Shown here piece by piece: positions 45,369 to 54,288 of a stretch of DNA of 64,000 nt. Origin of the DNA: Bradyrhizobium sp. 1. Its GTDB lineage: Bacteria > Pseudomonadota > Alphaproteobacteria > Rhizobiales > Xanthobacteraceae. Location of the stretch: positions 495,534-559,533 of the forward strand of contig NZ_JADPJH010000018.1 in the NCBI RefSeq assembly GCF_023073315.1. Reading direction: 5' to 3'. Made by a program: the position numbers and the translations under genes. Every line of letters starts with the position of its first letter. Positions within the stretch are counted from its first letter, which is position 1. The notes under the pieces are model-generated. The model saw only the letters and a list, made by a program, of their open reading frames with translations. It searched no databases and was not told where the DNA came from.

Positions 45369-47117
45369 TCACGGCCCGTATTTCGGAGCCGGCTTCTGAT
45401 TAAAATCGTTCTCGTCGGTGACGCAGGTGAAGTTCACTGCGTTGTTGGTGTCACCGTTGCCGTTGTACTTCGCGACTTTGGGAAAGACGCAGAGCGGCCG
45501 GGTCATCTGAACCGCGGGCGGCGTATCGGCCACGAACTTCGTGGCGAGGATCGTGTCCGGCGCGACGCCGGCCTCGACCCATTTGACCAGCGGTGTGAGC
45601 GCATCGAACGTGCTGGGACCGGGCCCGCCGGCGCAATGGTACAGCCCGGGCACCATGAACAGCCGCGCGTAGCTCTGGGTCCGTCGCAGCGCCGGATTGC
45701 CGGGTCCGTTGCCGTGATCGAAGAAGCCGACCGGTTGGAACCCTTGCGGGAATCCTGGGCCCTCATTCCCCACCAGCGCCAGGAAGTAGTTGATGCTGCT
45801 CTGTGACGGGATCAGTGGGTCGGCCCAGCCGTGGTACATCAACAGCTTGCCGCCATGCCCCCTGAATTCGCCGAGATCGGTGCTGGTCGCGTTGAGCACC
45901 GCCGCAAGCTGATCATCCACCTTGTCGATGTCGCGGTGGAAATCGAAATTGGCAAAATTGGTTGCGCTTGCGGGGTAGCCGAAGCTCGGGCCGAACACCC
46001 AGTAGAACAGGCCGTCGAAGGCCGGTTCGGGAAATCGCTCCTGGAGGGCGAGGCCGAGAGCGAGGATATCGTCGGTCTCGTTGCCGCGCTGGGAGCCGGG
46101 ATTGATGATCTGTCCGTTCACCGGGTCGATCGTGCCTGCGTAGTATCGCTGCATGGTCGTGACCTGATCGGAGGTCAGGCATGCGGGCGGCGCGTTGCCA
46201 CCTTTGCAGAGCAGGACCTTCGGGTCGAAATGACAGTCGCGTGGATCGGTGAGGAACTGATCGGTCTTGGCGCCGCCGTCCTGGCCGACGCATTGCTTGA
46301 GCACGGCCTGGTTGATCAGCGTCATCTGGCCGGCCTGGATGAATCGGCCCGGGCTCGCATGCGTGTTCTGCCAGCCATAGAGCCCCGCCATATGCAAATG
46401 GGTGCGGTTGAATGCGGGAGCGCCGGCGAGGATGCCGTCATAATCGTTGGGGAAGCGCTGCGCCTCCATCAGGGCGTTCTGGCCGCCGGTTGAGCAACCC
46501 GCGAAATAGGCCCGTTGCGAGCGGTGGCCGTAGAATGCGTTGACGATCTCCTTGCCCCGTTCGGTCATCAGGTGGATCGCCCGGTAGCCGAAATCCTTGA
46601 TCCGCTCGGGATGTCCGAACAGGCCGGTCGAAGGGGTCGCGGGATCGCCGAATTGAGCGGCGAGAGGATTGCCCATGTTGCCGGCCGAGCCGCAGAACAG
46701 CGGGTTGCATCCGGAAGATCCGGTGCCGAGATCGCTGTTGGTCGCAGCAAAGCCGGCCTGGATGCCGATGGCGAGCTCGCTGTAGGTGATCACGCCCTGG
46801 AAGCCGCCACCGCCGGTGCCGAGGAACCTGCCGTTCCACGTGCTCTCGGGCAGCCAGACCTCGATCCTGATGTTGGAATCCGAGCTGGGGATCAGCGTTG
46901 CGGTAACGCGGCAGAAAGCGGGAAGGCCGGTGATCGGGCTCGAGCCAGGCGGCACGAAGGTGCCGGACGTGTTGTCGTCCGCGGAATTGATCACCGTATG
47001 CTGCAGTTGCAAGGATCGAAGATTGGTGCACGCCGTCGCCATGGCGGGCGAGGTGATTGCGACACAGGCAAACAGGGCCATGGTCGCACCGACAAGTAAG
47101 TGTCGATGACGCTTCAT
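45369..47117 (-). CDS. Tannase/feruloyl-esterase family hydrolase, secreted
   Basis: A 582-residue exported esterase. The signal peptide spans about 1-27 (LLVGATMALFACVAITSPAM). The nucleophile motif is G-C-S-T-G-G-Q-N-A-L-M-E-A (Ser about 206). The C-terminal V-P-G-L-Y-H-C-A-G-G-P-G supplies the catalytic His next to a cysteine; the C-S/H-C pair is the disulfide-linked arrangement of this family. The family hydrolyses plant phenolic esters such as tannins or feruloyl sugars; the exact substrate is unknown. It is monocistronic, with 176 bases to the next gene on the same strand. Confidence 0.88.
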   Translation of the reverse strand: MKRHRHLLVGATMALFACVAITSPAMATACTNLRSLQLQHTVINSADDNTSGTFVPPGSSPITGLPAFCRVTATLIPSSDSNIRIEVWLPESTWNGRFLGTGGGGFQGVITYSELAIGIQAGFAATNSDLGTGSSGCNPLFCGSAGNMGNPLAAQFGDPATPSTGLFGHPERIKDFGYRAIHLMTERGKEIVNAFYGHRSQRAYFAGCSTGGQNALMEAQRFPNDYDGILAGAPAFNRTHLHMAGLYGWQNTHASPGRFIQAGQMTLINQAVLKQCVGQDGGAKTDQFLTDPRDCHFDPKVLLCKGGNAPPACLTSDQVTTMQRYYAGTIDPVNGQIINPGSQRGNETDDILALGLALQERFPEPAFDGLFYWVFGPSFGYPASATNFANFDFHRDIDKVDDQLAAVLNATSTDLGEFRGHGGKLLMYHGWADPLIPSQSSINYFLALVGNEGPGFPQGFQPVGFFDHGNGPGNPALRRTQSYARLFMVPGLYHCAGGPGPSTFDALTPLVKWVEAGVAPDTILATKFVADTPPAVQMTRPLCVFPKVAKYNGNGDTNNAVNFTCVTDENDFNQKPAPKYGP

Positions 47118-47241
47118 TCCGTCCTCCCTGATTTTTTTTCAGTCGTGTAGGGCCCACAGGATAGCCCACAACGAATACAACTCAAGGATGAATCGTGGCG
47201 TCGCGAAATGATCGACGATCTCGCGCGTCGGTTGCGAGGAG

Positions 47242-47276
47242 GTAGCCCAGATGGAGCGAAGCGCAATCCGGGCTAC
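47242..47276. repeat. Short palindromic repeat
   Basis: GTAGCCC and GGGCTAC end arms enclose a partly self-complementary middle (35 bases in all). It lies between two same-strand genes, a typical place for REP-like elements. Confidence 0.6.
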
Positions 47277-47293
47277 GCAGCTGTGGAGTGCGG

Positions 47294-48202
47294 TTACTTC
47301 CCCGCCAATTCGCCCGTCTTCCCGCCGACAACGACGCCCGCCTTCTTCTCGATCGGCTTGATCGCCGCGGTGAAGTCTGACTCGGCGCCTTCCGCGCTGA
47401 TCACGGTCTCCCATAGCCGCCCGACCGCGTCGGCGACCTCCATCGACAGGCCGAGCTGCTTCATCTCCTCGAGTGCCAGCCGTACATCCTTCACCATCAA
47501 TCCGGTGGCGAAGCCGAAGTCAAAGCTGCGTGGCAGCACCGCGCGCGGAAACTTGTCGCGGCTGGCGGTGTTCATGCCCGAGCCTGAATTGATGACGTCG
47601 ATCATCACCGCGGGATCGAGCCCGGCTTTCACGCCCATCACCACCGCTTCCGACGTCGCCACCATCGCGGTTGCCGACAGGAAATTGTTGGCGAGCTTCA
47701 TGGTCTGCGCCGCACCCGGCTTCTCGCCGATGAAGAACACCTTTCCGATCACATCGAGTGCCGGCCTGAGCAGTTCGAACTCCGCCTTTGGCCCTGAGAC
47801 CATCACCGCCAGCGTGCCCTTCTCGGCGCCGCCGACGCCGCCCGAGACGGGGCAGTCGATCTGCACGATGTTGCGCTTGGCCAGGAGGCCGTGAATCTTC
47901 GCGGCCATCGCCGAGCCGACGGTGGAGAGATCGATGAACCGTTTGGCGCGGCTCCCCTCGATGATGCCGTTCGGCCCGGTTGCGACCGCAAGCGATGCCT
48001 GGAGCGAAGGCAGGCTCGCCATGACGGTCTCGACCTGGTCGGCGACGTCCTTCGGTGACGACGCAGCAGTCGCGCCGCGCGCTACCAGCTTGTCGACGAC
48101 CTCGTTGCGCGTGTCGAACACGACGAGCTTGTGTCCTGCCTCGATCAAGCGCCGTGCCATCGGAAAACCCATGTTTCCGAGGCCGATGAATCCAATGTCC
48201 AT
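47294..48202 (-). CDS. 3-hydroxyisobutyrate dehydrogenase-family reductase
   Basis: A 302-residue beta-hydroxyacid dehydrogenase. N-terminal Rossmann motif G-F-I-G-L-G-N-M-G-F-P-M-A (about 4-16). The substrate site is D-C-P-V-S-G-G-V-G-G-A (about 118-128). The catalytic lysine lies in K-L-A-N-N-F (about 173). It could act on 3-hydroxyisobutyrate, tartronate semialdehyde or a related 3-hydroxyacid; sequence alone does not decide. It lies 110 bases downstream of a CMD-family gene on the same strand and may be co-transcribed with it. Confidence 0.88.
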   Translation of the reverse strand: MDIGFIGLGNMGFPMARRLIEAGHKLVVFDTRNEVVDKLVARGATAASSPKDVADQVETVMASLPSLQASLAVATGPNGIIEGSRAKRFIDLSTVGSAMAAKIHGLLAKRNIVQIDCPVSGGVGGAEKGTLAVMVSGPKAEFELLRPALDVIGKVFFIGEKPGAAQTMKLANNFLSATAMVATSEAVVMGVKAGLDPAVMIDVINSGSGMNTASRDKFPRAVLPRSFDFGFATGLMVKDVRLALEEMKQLGLSMEVADAVGRLWETVISAEGAESDFTAAIKPIEKKAGVVVGGKTGELAGK

Positions 48203-48312
48203 GGTGTTTCCTTGTGCTTGTTATTCGTTGTTGTGAACGATGCGCGTGCCATCCCCGCTGTCGTCCGGATCTGGCTTCGCTTGTCCGGGTCGACAGTGGA
48301 GAGAGGCTGCCC

Positions 48313-48696
48313 TCACGCCTTGCCGTCGATCTCCGCGAACACCTCGCGCGCGATGCGGAAGCTGTCGACGGCGGCCGGCATGCCGCCATAGATCGCGACC
48401 TGCATCAGGATCTCGCGGATCTCGTCGCGGCTGACACCGTTCGTCAACGCACCCTTCAGGTGCGCGCGAAACTCATGCTGGCGGTTGAGGATCGCGATCA
48501 TCGCGATGTTGAGCATGCTGCGGGTCTTGCGCGGCAGCTCCTCGCGGCCCCACACCGTGCCCCAGCAATATTCGTTGAGCATCTCCTGGAACGGGCGGTT
48601 GAAATCGTCGACGTTCTTCAGCGCGTTGTTGACATAGGCTTCCCCCAGCACCGCTTTGCGGACTTCCAGGCCCTTGTCGTGCATTTTCTTGTCCAT
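48313..48696 (-). CDS. Carboxymuconolactone decarboxylase (CMD) family protein
   Basis: A 127-residue all-helical CMD-family protein: KTRSMLNIAMIAILNRQHEF (about 57-76), R-A-H-L-K-G-A-L-T-N-G-V-S-R-D-E-I-R-E, and Y-G-G-M-P-A-A. The length and W-G-R-E...R-K-T-R-S-M pattern resemble 4-carboxymuconolactone decarboxylases (PcaC), but no other protocatechuate genes are near. It lacks the C-x-x-C of AhpD-type peroxidases. Upstream of the 3-hydroxyisobutyrate dehydrogenase-like gene on the same strand. Confidence 0.85.
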   Translation of the reverse strand: MDKKMHDKGLEVRKAVLGEAYVNNALKNVDDFNRPFQEMLNEYCWGTVWGREELPRKTRSMLNIAMIAILNRQHEFRAHLKGALTNGVSRDEIREILMQVAIYGGMPAAVDSFRIAREVFAEIDGKA

Positions 48697-48876
48697 AGCG
48701 TTTCCTCTATTTTCCCTGCGTTTCCCTCGGGGATGGCGCGCGGAAATTACGGGGTTGCGGCGGGCCAGTCACGTCCTCGTGTTATGCGGGAAAAGGGGTC
48801 TCTCCCGTACAGGAACGGATGCCTCAGTGCTGCCGTTGTGGTACGCTTGGCTCTACCGGGCAACCTGGAGAGCTGA

Positions 48877-50814
48877 TTGAACGGCGTCACCCCCGACCCG
48901 TCAGACCCGAACCGCGATGGCGACTCTCTGTCGCGGCTGAAGCTGGCGCAGGCCCTCGATCGGGCCATCTATGCCATCGCGTGGGAGCGTGCCTGGCCGA
49001 ATCTGGCGCGGCTGCTGACCGTCGTCGGCCTGTTCCTGGTGGTGTCCTGGGCCGGGCTCTGGCTGGTGCTGCCGTTCCTCGCCCGCGCCATCGGTCTCGT
49101 CGTTTTCGCCGGCGTCGCGATTGTCGCGCTGTTCCCGTTGATTCGCTTCCGCTGGCCGAGCCGCGAGGAAGCTTTGAGCCGGCTCGACCGCGGCTCCGGC
49201 ATCCGTCACCGCCCGGCCACCACCCTCACGGATACGCTGACCTCGCAGGACCCGATCGCAAAGGTGCTGTGGCAGGCGCAGCGCGAGCGCACGCTGGCCT
49301 CGCTCAAGCGCATCCGCGCGGGCCTGCCGCAGCCGCGGCTGGCTCTGCACGACCCCTGGGCGCTGCGCGCGCTGGTCATGGTGATGCTGGTTGCGACCTT
49401 CTTCGCCGCCGGCGACGAGCGCGCGATGCGGTTAGGGGCCGCCTTCGACTGGAACGGCGTGCTGGCCCCGACCAATATCCGCGTCGATGCATGGGTCACC
49501 CCGCCGCTCTACACCGGCAAGCCCCCGGTGATCCTGTCGGCCGCCAACAAGGAGGCCGCGGCGCTGCCCGCCTCCGGTCCGCTCGCCGTGCCCGCCGGCT
49601 CGACCCTGATCGTGCGCTCCTCGGGCGGCAGCCTCGATGTCGTCGTTTCCGGCGGCCTCAAGGAGGTCGCCCCCACCGAAGCCACGCCCAAGGGCACCAA
49701 CGAGAAGCATTTTACCATCACCGGTAACGGCACCGCGCATGTCCGCGCGCCCTCCGGTCAGCCGCAATGGGCGTTCGCGGCGACGCCGGACCAGCCGCCG
49801 ACGATCGCGCTTGCCAAGGATCCGGAGCGTCAGGCCCGCGGCGCGCTGCAGCTCTCCTACAAGATCGAGGACGATTACGGCGTCACCGGTGCCGAGGCGC
49901 AAATCGGCCTGCGCGCTGCCGATGGTGGCAAGGACGGCGCGAAGGAAGGCGATACCAAGGCTGCCGCACGGCCACTGTTCCAGCCGCCGCAATTCCCGCT
50001 GGTGCTGCCGAATGCCCGCACCCGCAACGGCGTCGGCCAGACGGTGAAGGACCTCAGCGAGGATCCCTATGCCGGCGCCGAGGTCACGCTGACGCTCACC
50101 GCCAAGGACGAGGCGGGCAATGAGGCGAAGAGCGAGCCCTTCAACATGCGCCTGCCCGAGCGGCTGTTCACCAACCCGCTCGCGCGCGCGCTGATCGAGC
50201 AGCGCCGCATCCTTGCGCTCGACGCCAACAAGAATTCCGACGTCTACGCCGCGCTCGACGCGCTGATGATCGCGCCCGAATTGTTCACGCCGGATGCCGG
50301 CTGCTATCTCGGCTTGCGCAGCCTGGCGCTCCAGCTGGAGGCGGCCCGCACCGACGACGCGATGCGCGACGTGGTGGCAAGCATGTGGGCGTTCTCGGTC
50401 ACCATCGAGGACGACGGCGTCGCCGGCAGCGTCAACGCCGCGCTGCGCGGGGCTCAGGACGCGCTCAAGCAGGCGCTGGAACGCGGCGCCAGCGAGGACG
50501 AGATCAGGGTGCTGACGCAGAAGCTGCGCGAGGCCATGGCCGGCAAGGTGCGCGATCTCGCCCGGCGCGCCGAGCAAAATCCGCTTGGACCCCGGCAGCC
50601 ATTCCCCGCCGAGGTTCAGCTCATCCTCGACAAGTCCGTCGAGCTGAAACAAAAGACCCAGAACGCCACGCCCGAGCAGCTCGAAGAGCTGGCGAAGCAG
50701 CAGGACGCCTTGCGCGAGCAGCTTCAGGCCTATCGCAAGTCGGCGAACAATCGGGCGAAGGCGGGCAACGACGGGGCCAACCAGTCGACGCGAGACCGTA
50801 AATGCGGAAGCTAG
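48877..50814 (+). CDS. DUF4175/TIGR02302 protein, N-terminal part
   Basis: A 645-residue envelope protein. Two transmembrane helices lie near the N-terminus (about 45-90, LLTVVGLFLVVSWAGLWLVL and IGLVVFAGVAIVALFPLI), then a further hydrophobic segment near 165. A large periplasmic region follows, with Ig-like and helical parts, ending in a coiled-coil-like E/Q-rich stretch (KQKTQNATPEQLEELAKQQD). I recall the family elsewhere as a single chain of 800+ residues; here it stops and the rest is encoded separately by the next gene, overlapping by 13 bases. TTG start at 48877 with GGAG 6 bases upstream. Function unknown. Confidence 0.78.
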   Translation: MNGVTPDPSDPNRDGDSLSRLKLAQALDRAIYAIAWERAWPNLARLLTVVGLFLVVSWAGLWLVLPFLARAIGLVVFAGVAIVALFPLIRFRWPSREEALSRLDRGSGIRHRPATTLTDTLTSQDPIAKVLWQAQRERTLASLKRIRAGLPQPRLALHDPWALRALVMVMLVATFFAAGDERAMRLGAAFDWNGVLAPTNIRVDAWVTPPLYTGKPPVILSAANKEAAALPASGPLAVPAGSTLIVRSSGGSLDVVVSGGLKEVAPTEATPKGTNEKHFTITGNGTAHVRAPSGQPQWAFAATPDQPPTIALAKDPERQARGALQLSYKIEDDYGVTGAEAQIGLRAADGGKDGAKEGDTKAAARPLFQPPQFPLVLPNARTRNGVGQTVKDLSEDPYAGAEVTLTLTAKDEAGNEAKSEPFNMRLPERLFTNPLARALIEQRRILALDANKNSDVYAALDALMIAPELFTPDAGCYLGLRSLALQLEAARTDDAMRDVVASMWAFSVTIEDDGVAGSVNAALRGAQDALKQALERGASEDEIRVLTQKLREAMAGKVRDLARRAEQNPLGPRQPFPAEVQLILDKSVELKQKTQNATPEQLEELAKQQDALREQLQAYRKSANNRAKAGNDGANQSTRDRKCGS

Positions 50815-51953
50815 CACGCGCGCCAGTCTTGAAGGCGATATCGATCGCCTGCCTCGCCTTCCTGTTGGGAGGTGTTTCGCCCGTTGCTGCCCAGCAGGAT
50901 CAGGATGTCGATGCCCTGCTCGATAGCGCTGAAAAGGCGATGCAGGATTCCGGCGACAGCCTCAGGCAGAAGGAATCCGGCAAGAGCCTGAACAATCAAT
51001 CCGATGCCATCCAGAAGCTCGAGGACTACAAGCGGGCGACGGAACGGAGCCAGTCCTCCAATCGCGATCGCTCCGTCATCACGCAACGGGATCTCGATGA
51101 CCTGCTGAAGCAGATCGAGAAAGCCGCCAAGGAAGGCAATAAAGAGGCCGCCCAGCGCATGCTCGAGCAGCTCGCGCAGATCATGGAAAATCTCCAGATG
51201 GCGCAGCCGGGTCAATCCGGCGACAGCGAGATGGAGCAGGCGCTGAACGAGCTCAGCGACATGATCCGCAAGCAGCAGCAATTGCGCGACAAGACTTTCA
51301 AGCAGGGGCAGGATTCCCGGCGTGACCGCTCGCGCGGCAAGCAGGGCGACCAGTCGATGTCGGACCTCCAGCAGGATCAGCAGTCGCTACGCGACCGCCT
51401 GAAGAAGCTGCAGGACGAGCTTGCCAAGCGCGGCCTCGCGCAGAAGGGACAAAAGGGCCAGAAAGGTCAGCAGGGACAGAAAGGCCAGCAAGGCGAGCAG
51501 GGACAGCCCGGCCAGAATGGCGACCAGGACGGGGACGACGGGGATGACGACGGCAGTCTGGACTCCGCCGACGGCGCCATGGGCGATGCCGGCTCGAAGC
51601 TCGGCGAGGGCAATGCGGATGGCGCCGTGGACTCGCAGGGCAAGGCGCTGGACGCCTTGCGCAAGGGTGCGCAGAAGATGGCCGAAGCGATGCAGAAGGG
51701 CGATGGCGACGGGCAGGGCGATGGTCCCGGCAACCGGGCCGGCCGCCAGCAGAGCGGCGGCAATCAGACCGATCCGCTCGGTCGCCCGCTTCACGGCCGC
51801 GAGTTCAGCGACGATTACACGGTCAAGATTCCCGGCGAGATCGACGCCGAGCGCGTCCGCCGCATCCTCGAAGAGCTCCGCCGTCGCCTCGGCGATCCCT
51901 CGCGCCCGCAGATCGAGCTCGATTATATCGAGCGGCTGTTGAAGGATTTTTGA
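50802..51953 (+). CDS. DUF4175/TIGR02302 protein, C-terminal part with its own signal peptide
   Basis: A 383-residue protein beginning with a normal signal sequence (VLKAISIACLAFLLGGVSPV, cut after VAAQ), then Gln/Lys/Glu-rich coiled coil. A motif typical of the middle of full-length TIGR02302 proteins follows (DLDDLLKQIEKAAKEGNKEA, then AQRMLEQLAQIMENLQM). A collagen-like stretch with G every third residue (about 211-245, KGQKGQKGQQGQKGQQGEQG) comes next. It ends with the conserved I-P-G-E-I-D-A-E-R-V-R-R-I-L-E-E-L-R tail. Overlaps the upstream gene by 13 bases in another frame. Periplasmic; presumably works with the N-terminal part. Confidence 0.75.
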   Translation: MRKLARAPVLKAISIACLAFLLGGVSPVAAQQDQDVDALLDSAEKAMQDSGDSLRQKESGKSLNNQSDAIQKLEDYKRATERSQSSNRDRSVITQRDLDDLLKQIEKAAKEGNKEAAQRMLEQLAQIMENLQMAQPGQSGDSEMEQALNELSDMIRKQQQLRDKTFKQGQDSRRDRSRGKQGDQSMSDLQQDQQSLRDRLKKLQDELAKRGLAQKGQKGQKGQQGQKGQQGEQGQPGQNGDQDGDDGDDDGSLDSADGAMGDAGSKLGEGNADGAVDSQGKALDALRKGAQKMAEAMQKGDGDGQGDGPGNRAGRQQSGGNQTDPLGRPLHGREFSDDYTVKIPGEIDAERVRRILEELRRRLGDPSRPQIELDYIERLLKDF

Positions 51954-52133
51954 GGCGAAAGCTCACTGTCATCGCCCGCCTTGTGCGCGATTGCGCACTG
52001 GGGCGGGCGATCCAGTATTCCAGAGACCGGCATTAAAGAACTCGCTCTCGCCACATCTGCCGCGACGTACTGGGCGGATTCAACCGGTCGAGCCGGGGCG
52101 TGACAGCGGCATGTATGGCTACTGTCGCCGCCG

Positions 52134-52508
52134 CTACGCCTTCTTCGCCGCCAGCGCGTCCGCCACCGCGGTGCGGATGTCGGCAACCGAGAACGGCTTT
52201 GTCACGACGTCATGCACCAGCGCGTTGAGGTTCGAGGCGCGCTCGCGCTGGTCGGCAAATCCGGTCATCAGCAAAATCGTCAGGGCAGGGAAATCGCGCG
52301 CGGCGGAGAGTGCCAGCGCGATGCCGTCCATCACGGGCATCTGGATGTCGGTGAGCAGGAGATCGAACGCGCCGTCCGCGCTGGTCAGGATTTCCAGCGC
52401 CTCGGCGCCGTCCTGCGCCGTGACGATCTCGTGGCCGTCCATGGCGATGGCGCGCGCCACCAACTGGCGCATCGAATCCTCGTCGTCGGCGATCAGAACT
52501 TTCGGCAT
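52134..52508 (-). CDS. cpdR: CpdR-like single-domain response regulator
   Basis: A 124-residue receiver domain without an output domain. Acidic pocket D-D-E (8-10), phospho-acceptor D54 in L-L-T-D-I-Q-M-P-V-M-D-G, and conserved Lys in V-T-K-P-F-S. The stretch S-M-R-Q-L-V-A-R-A-I-A-M-D-G-H is that of CpdR, which in Caulobacter and rhizobia controls ClpXP localisation and substrate choice in the cell cycle. Monocistronic, 48 bases from the next minus-strand gene. Confidence 0.82.
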   Translation of the reverse strand: MPKVLIADDEDSMRQLVARAIAMDGHEIVTAQDGAEALEILTSADGAFDLLLTDIQMPVMDGIALALSAARDFPALTILLMTGFADQRERASNLNALVHDVVTKPFSVADIRTAVADALAAKKA

Positions 52509-52556
52509 GAGACCAATCTTGGGACCAACTTTCCCGTGCGGGATTCTACAAGCTGA

Positions 52557-53438
52557 TTATACGCTGCCGCCGGCGATGTCGCGCCGGTTGAAGAAGCGAA
52601 CGTCGATATTGCGGCCTTCCGGCGGCGGCGAGGCGAGGCGCGAGCGGAAGAAGGCGCGCTCGCCGGGTTGCAGCACGGTCTGTTCCAGCACGGTATTCCA
52701 GGCGTAGATCTCCGCACCTTGCGCGTCGCGTACCGCAAAGCGCAGGCGCGGAATGTCGAGGGCCTTTTTTCCCTGGCCGACGATCACGCCCTCAATCACC
52801 AGCACCTGCTTACCGTCCACGGTCTCGCTGGAGAGCTTGACGTCCTTGAAGGCCAGCCCGCGCAAATTCACGTCAAAGCCGGCCAACTTGTAGAACGCCG
52901 CCGTCTGCGGCAGCAGCCGCACCATGTCGCCGCGCCAGACAACGAGGGCCAGCACCAGCGCACCCATGGCAGCGCAGGCGGTCGGCAAACCGAAATGGGA
53001 TTTTCGCGGCGCCACGGCGGGGACCTGGCGTCTCACCCGTGCCCCGCGGCGGCTGCCGAACAGGCCACGGAACCAGGACTGGTGCTGCGCGCCGACGACC
53101 TCCTCTTCGGCCTCCCGGGCGGCGGCCGACCACTCGTCCTCGATCTCCTTGGCGTCCTCGGCCGGCCAGTCGCTGGCGATTGAGGGGCTGTCCACCACCG
53201 GTGTGTCGGCGTCGCCGTCGTCCTTGGCGTAGGAGTTCCATTCCGCGGCGAGGTCGGACTGGTCGTCGGCCTGGCTGGCCGCGGCCATGGCCGGGACGGA
53301 TGCCTCTTCGATGGCATCCTCGGCATGGGCGAACCAGGTCTCCTTGCAGCGGGAGCAGCGGACCGTCCGGCCGTTCGCCCCGAGGCTCGCAAGCTTGATG
53401 GCGTAGGATGTCGTACAATGGGGGCAGACGATATGCAT
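52557..53438 (-). CDS. Zinc-ribbon DUF3426 membrane protein
   Basis: A 293-residue protein. The N-terminal MJ0042 zinc finger has C-P-H-C (about 5-8) and C-S-R-C (about 29-32). An acidic low-complexity linker follows. One transmembrane helix (about 160-180, ACAAMGALVLALVVW) leads to the DUF3426 beta-domain (KVLVIEGVIVGQGKKAL-like strands), probably periplasmic. Function unknown, but the gene regularly stands divergent to ftsE in Rhizobiales. I chose 53438 so the zinc finger is at the N-terminus. Confidence 0.83.
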   Translation of the reverse strand: MHIVCPHCTTSYAIKLASLGANGRTVRCSRCKETWFAHAEDAIEEASVPAMAAASQADDQSDLAAEWNSYAKDDGDADTPVVDSPSIASDWPAEDAKEIEDEWSAAAREAEEEVVGAQHQSWFRGLFGSRRGARVRRQVPAVAPRKSHFGLPTACAAMGALVLALVVWRGDMVRLLPQTAAFYKLAGFDVNLRGLAFKDVKLSSETVDGKQVLVIEGVIVGQGKKALDIPRLRFAVRDAQGAEIYAWNTVLEQTVLQPGERAFFRSRLASPPPEGRNIDVRFFNRRDIAGGSV

Positions 53439-53530
53439 GGGCGAGCCTTGATGCATGAACGAGGTCTTGAACGATTTTTGGGCGAGGCTTGACGATGCCC
53501 TGCGGAACCGGGCGTCCAGGATGCTACAAG

Positions 53531-53565
53531 GCGACCGTTAACGAACCGGAAACCATAACGGTCGC
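53531..53565. promoter_or_regulatory. Perfect inverted repeat in the ftsE / DUF3426 divergent region
   Basis: GCGACCGTTA (53531-53540) and TAACGGTCGC (53556-53565) are perfect 10-base arms around 15 bases. A further AACCGTTG half-site follows at about 53570. It lies between the divergent starts at 53438 and 53629 and looks like a regulator-binding site; neither strand has a T-run, so termination is unlikely. Confidence 0.5.
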
Positions 53566-53628
53566 AAAAACCGTTGATTGCGTGTGGCGGTGTGCCGCGG
53601 CGCGGCCCCCTCTCGAACGGAGCTGAAC

Positions 53629-54288
53629 TTGGTTCGGTTCGAAAATGTCGGATTGCGTTACGGTCTGGGGCCGGAGATCCTGCGCGACCTCAGCTTCCAG
53701 ATTCCGGCGCATTCGTTCCAGTTCCTCACCGGCCCGTCCGGCGCCGGCAAGACCTCGCTGCTGCGCCTGTTGTTCCTGTCGCAGCGGCCGACGCGGGGCC
53801 TCGTCAACCTGTTCGGCCACGACATCTCGCAGCTCGGCAAGGACGAGATCGCCGATTTGCGCAAGCGCATCGGCATCGTGCTCCAGGATTTCCGCCTGCT
53901 CGACCACATGACGACCTATGAGAACGTCGCGCTCCCGTTCCGCGTCATGGGCCGCAGCGAGGCGAGCTACCGCAAGGAGGTCATCGACCTGCTGCGCTGG
54001 GTCGGCCTCGGCGAGCGCATGGATGCGCTGCCGCCGATCCTGTCGGGCGGCGAGAAACAGCGCGCCGCGATCGCGCGCGCGGTGATCTCGCGGCCGCAGC
54101 TTTTGCTCGCGGACGAGCCGACCGGCAGCGTCGATCCGACGCTCGGCCGCCGCCTGCTGCGGCTCTTCATCGAGCTCAACAAATCCGGCACCGCCGTCAT
54201 CATCGCAACCCACGACATCGGCCTGATGGACCAGTACGAGGCGCGGCGGCTGGTGCTGCATCAGGGACGGTTGCACGTCTATGAATAG
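53629..54288 (+). CDS. ftsE: Cell division ATP-binding protein FtsE
   Basis: A 219-residue ABC ATPase that, with FtsX, couples divisome assembly to septal murein hydrolases. Walker A G-P-S-G-A-G-K-T-S, Q-loop V-L-Q-D-F, signature L-S-G-G-E-K-Q-R, Walker B L-L-L-A-D-E-P-T-G. I chose the TTG at 53629 because GGAG lies 6-7 bases upstream and the result has the exact family length. Overlaps ftsX by 8 bases. Confidence 0.93.
   Translation: MVRFENVGLRYGLGPEILRDLSFQIPAHSFQFLTGPSGAGKTSLLRLLFLSQRPTRGLVNLFGHDISQLGKDEIADLRKRIGIVLQDFRLLDHMTTYENVALPFRVMGRSEASYRKEVIDLLRWVGLGERMDALPPILSGGEKQRAAIARAVISRPQLLLADEPTGSVDPTLGRRLLRLFIELNKSGTAVIIATHDIGLMDQYEARRLVLHQGRLHVYE

Noticed and set aside
51420..51540. Tandem short repeats that could suggest a CRISPR or VNTR array
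   Set aside because: They are in-frame codons for Gly-Gln-Lys repeats inside a gene, with no spacers of constant length.
53530..53560. Possible CtrA box upstream of ftsE
   Set aside because: Only one TTAA half-site is present; no second TTAA follows at the required 7-base spacing.
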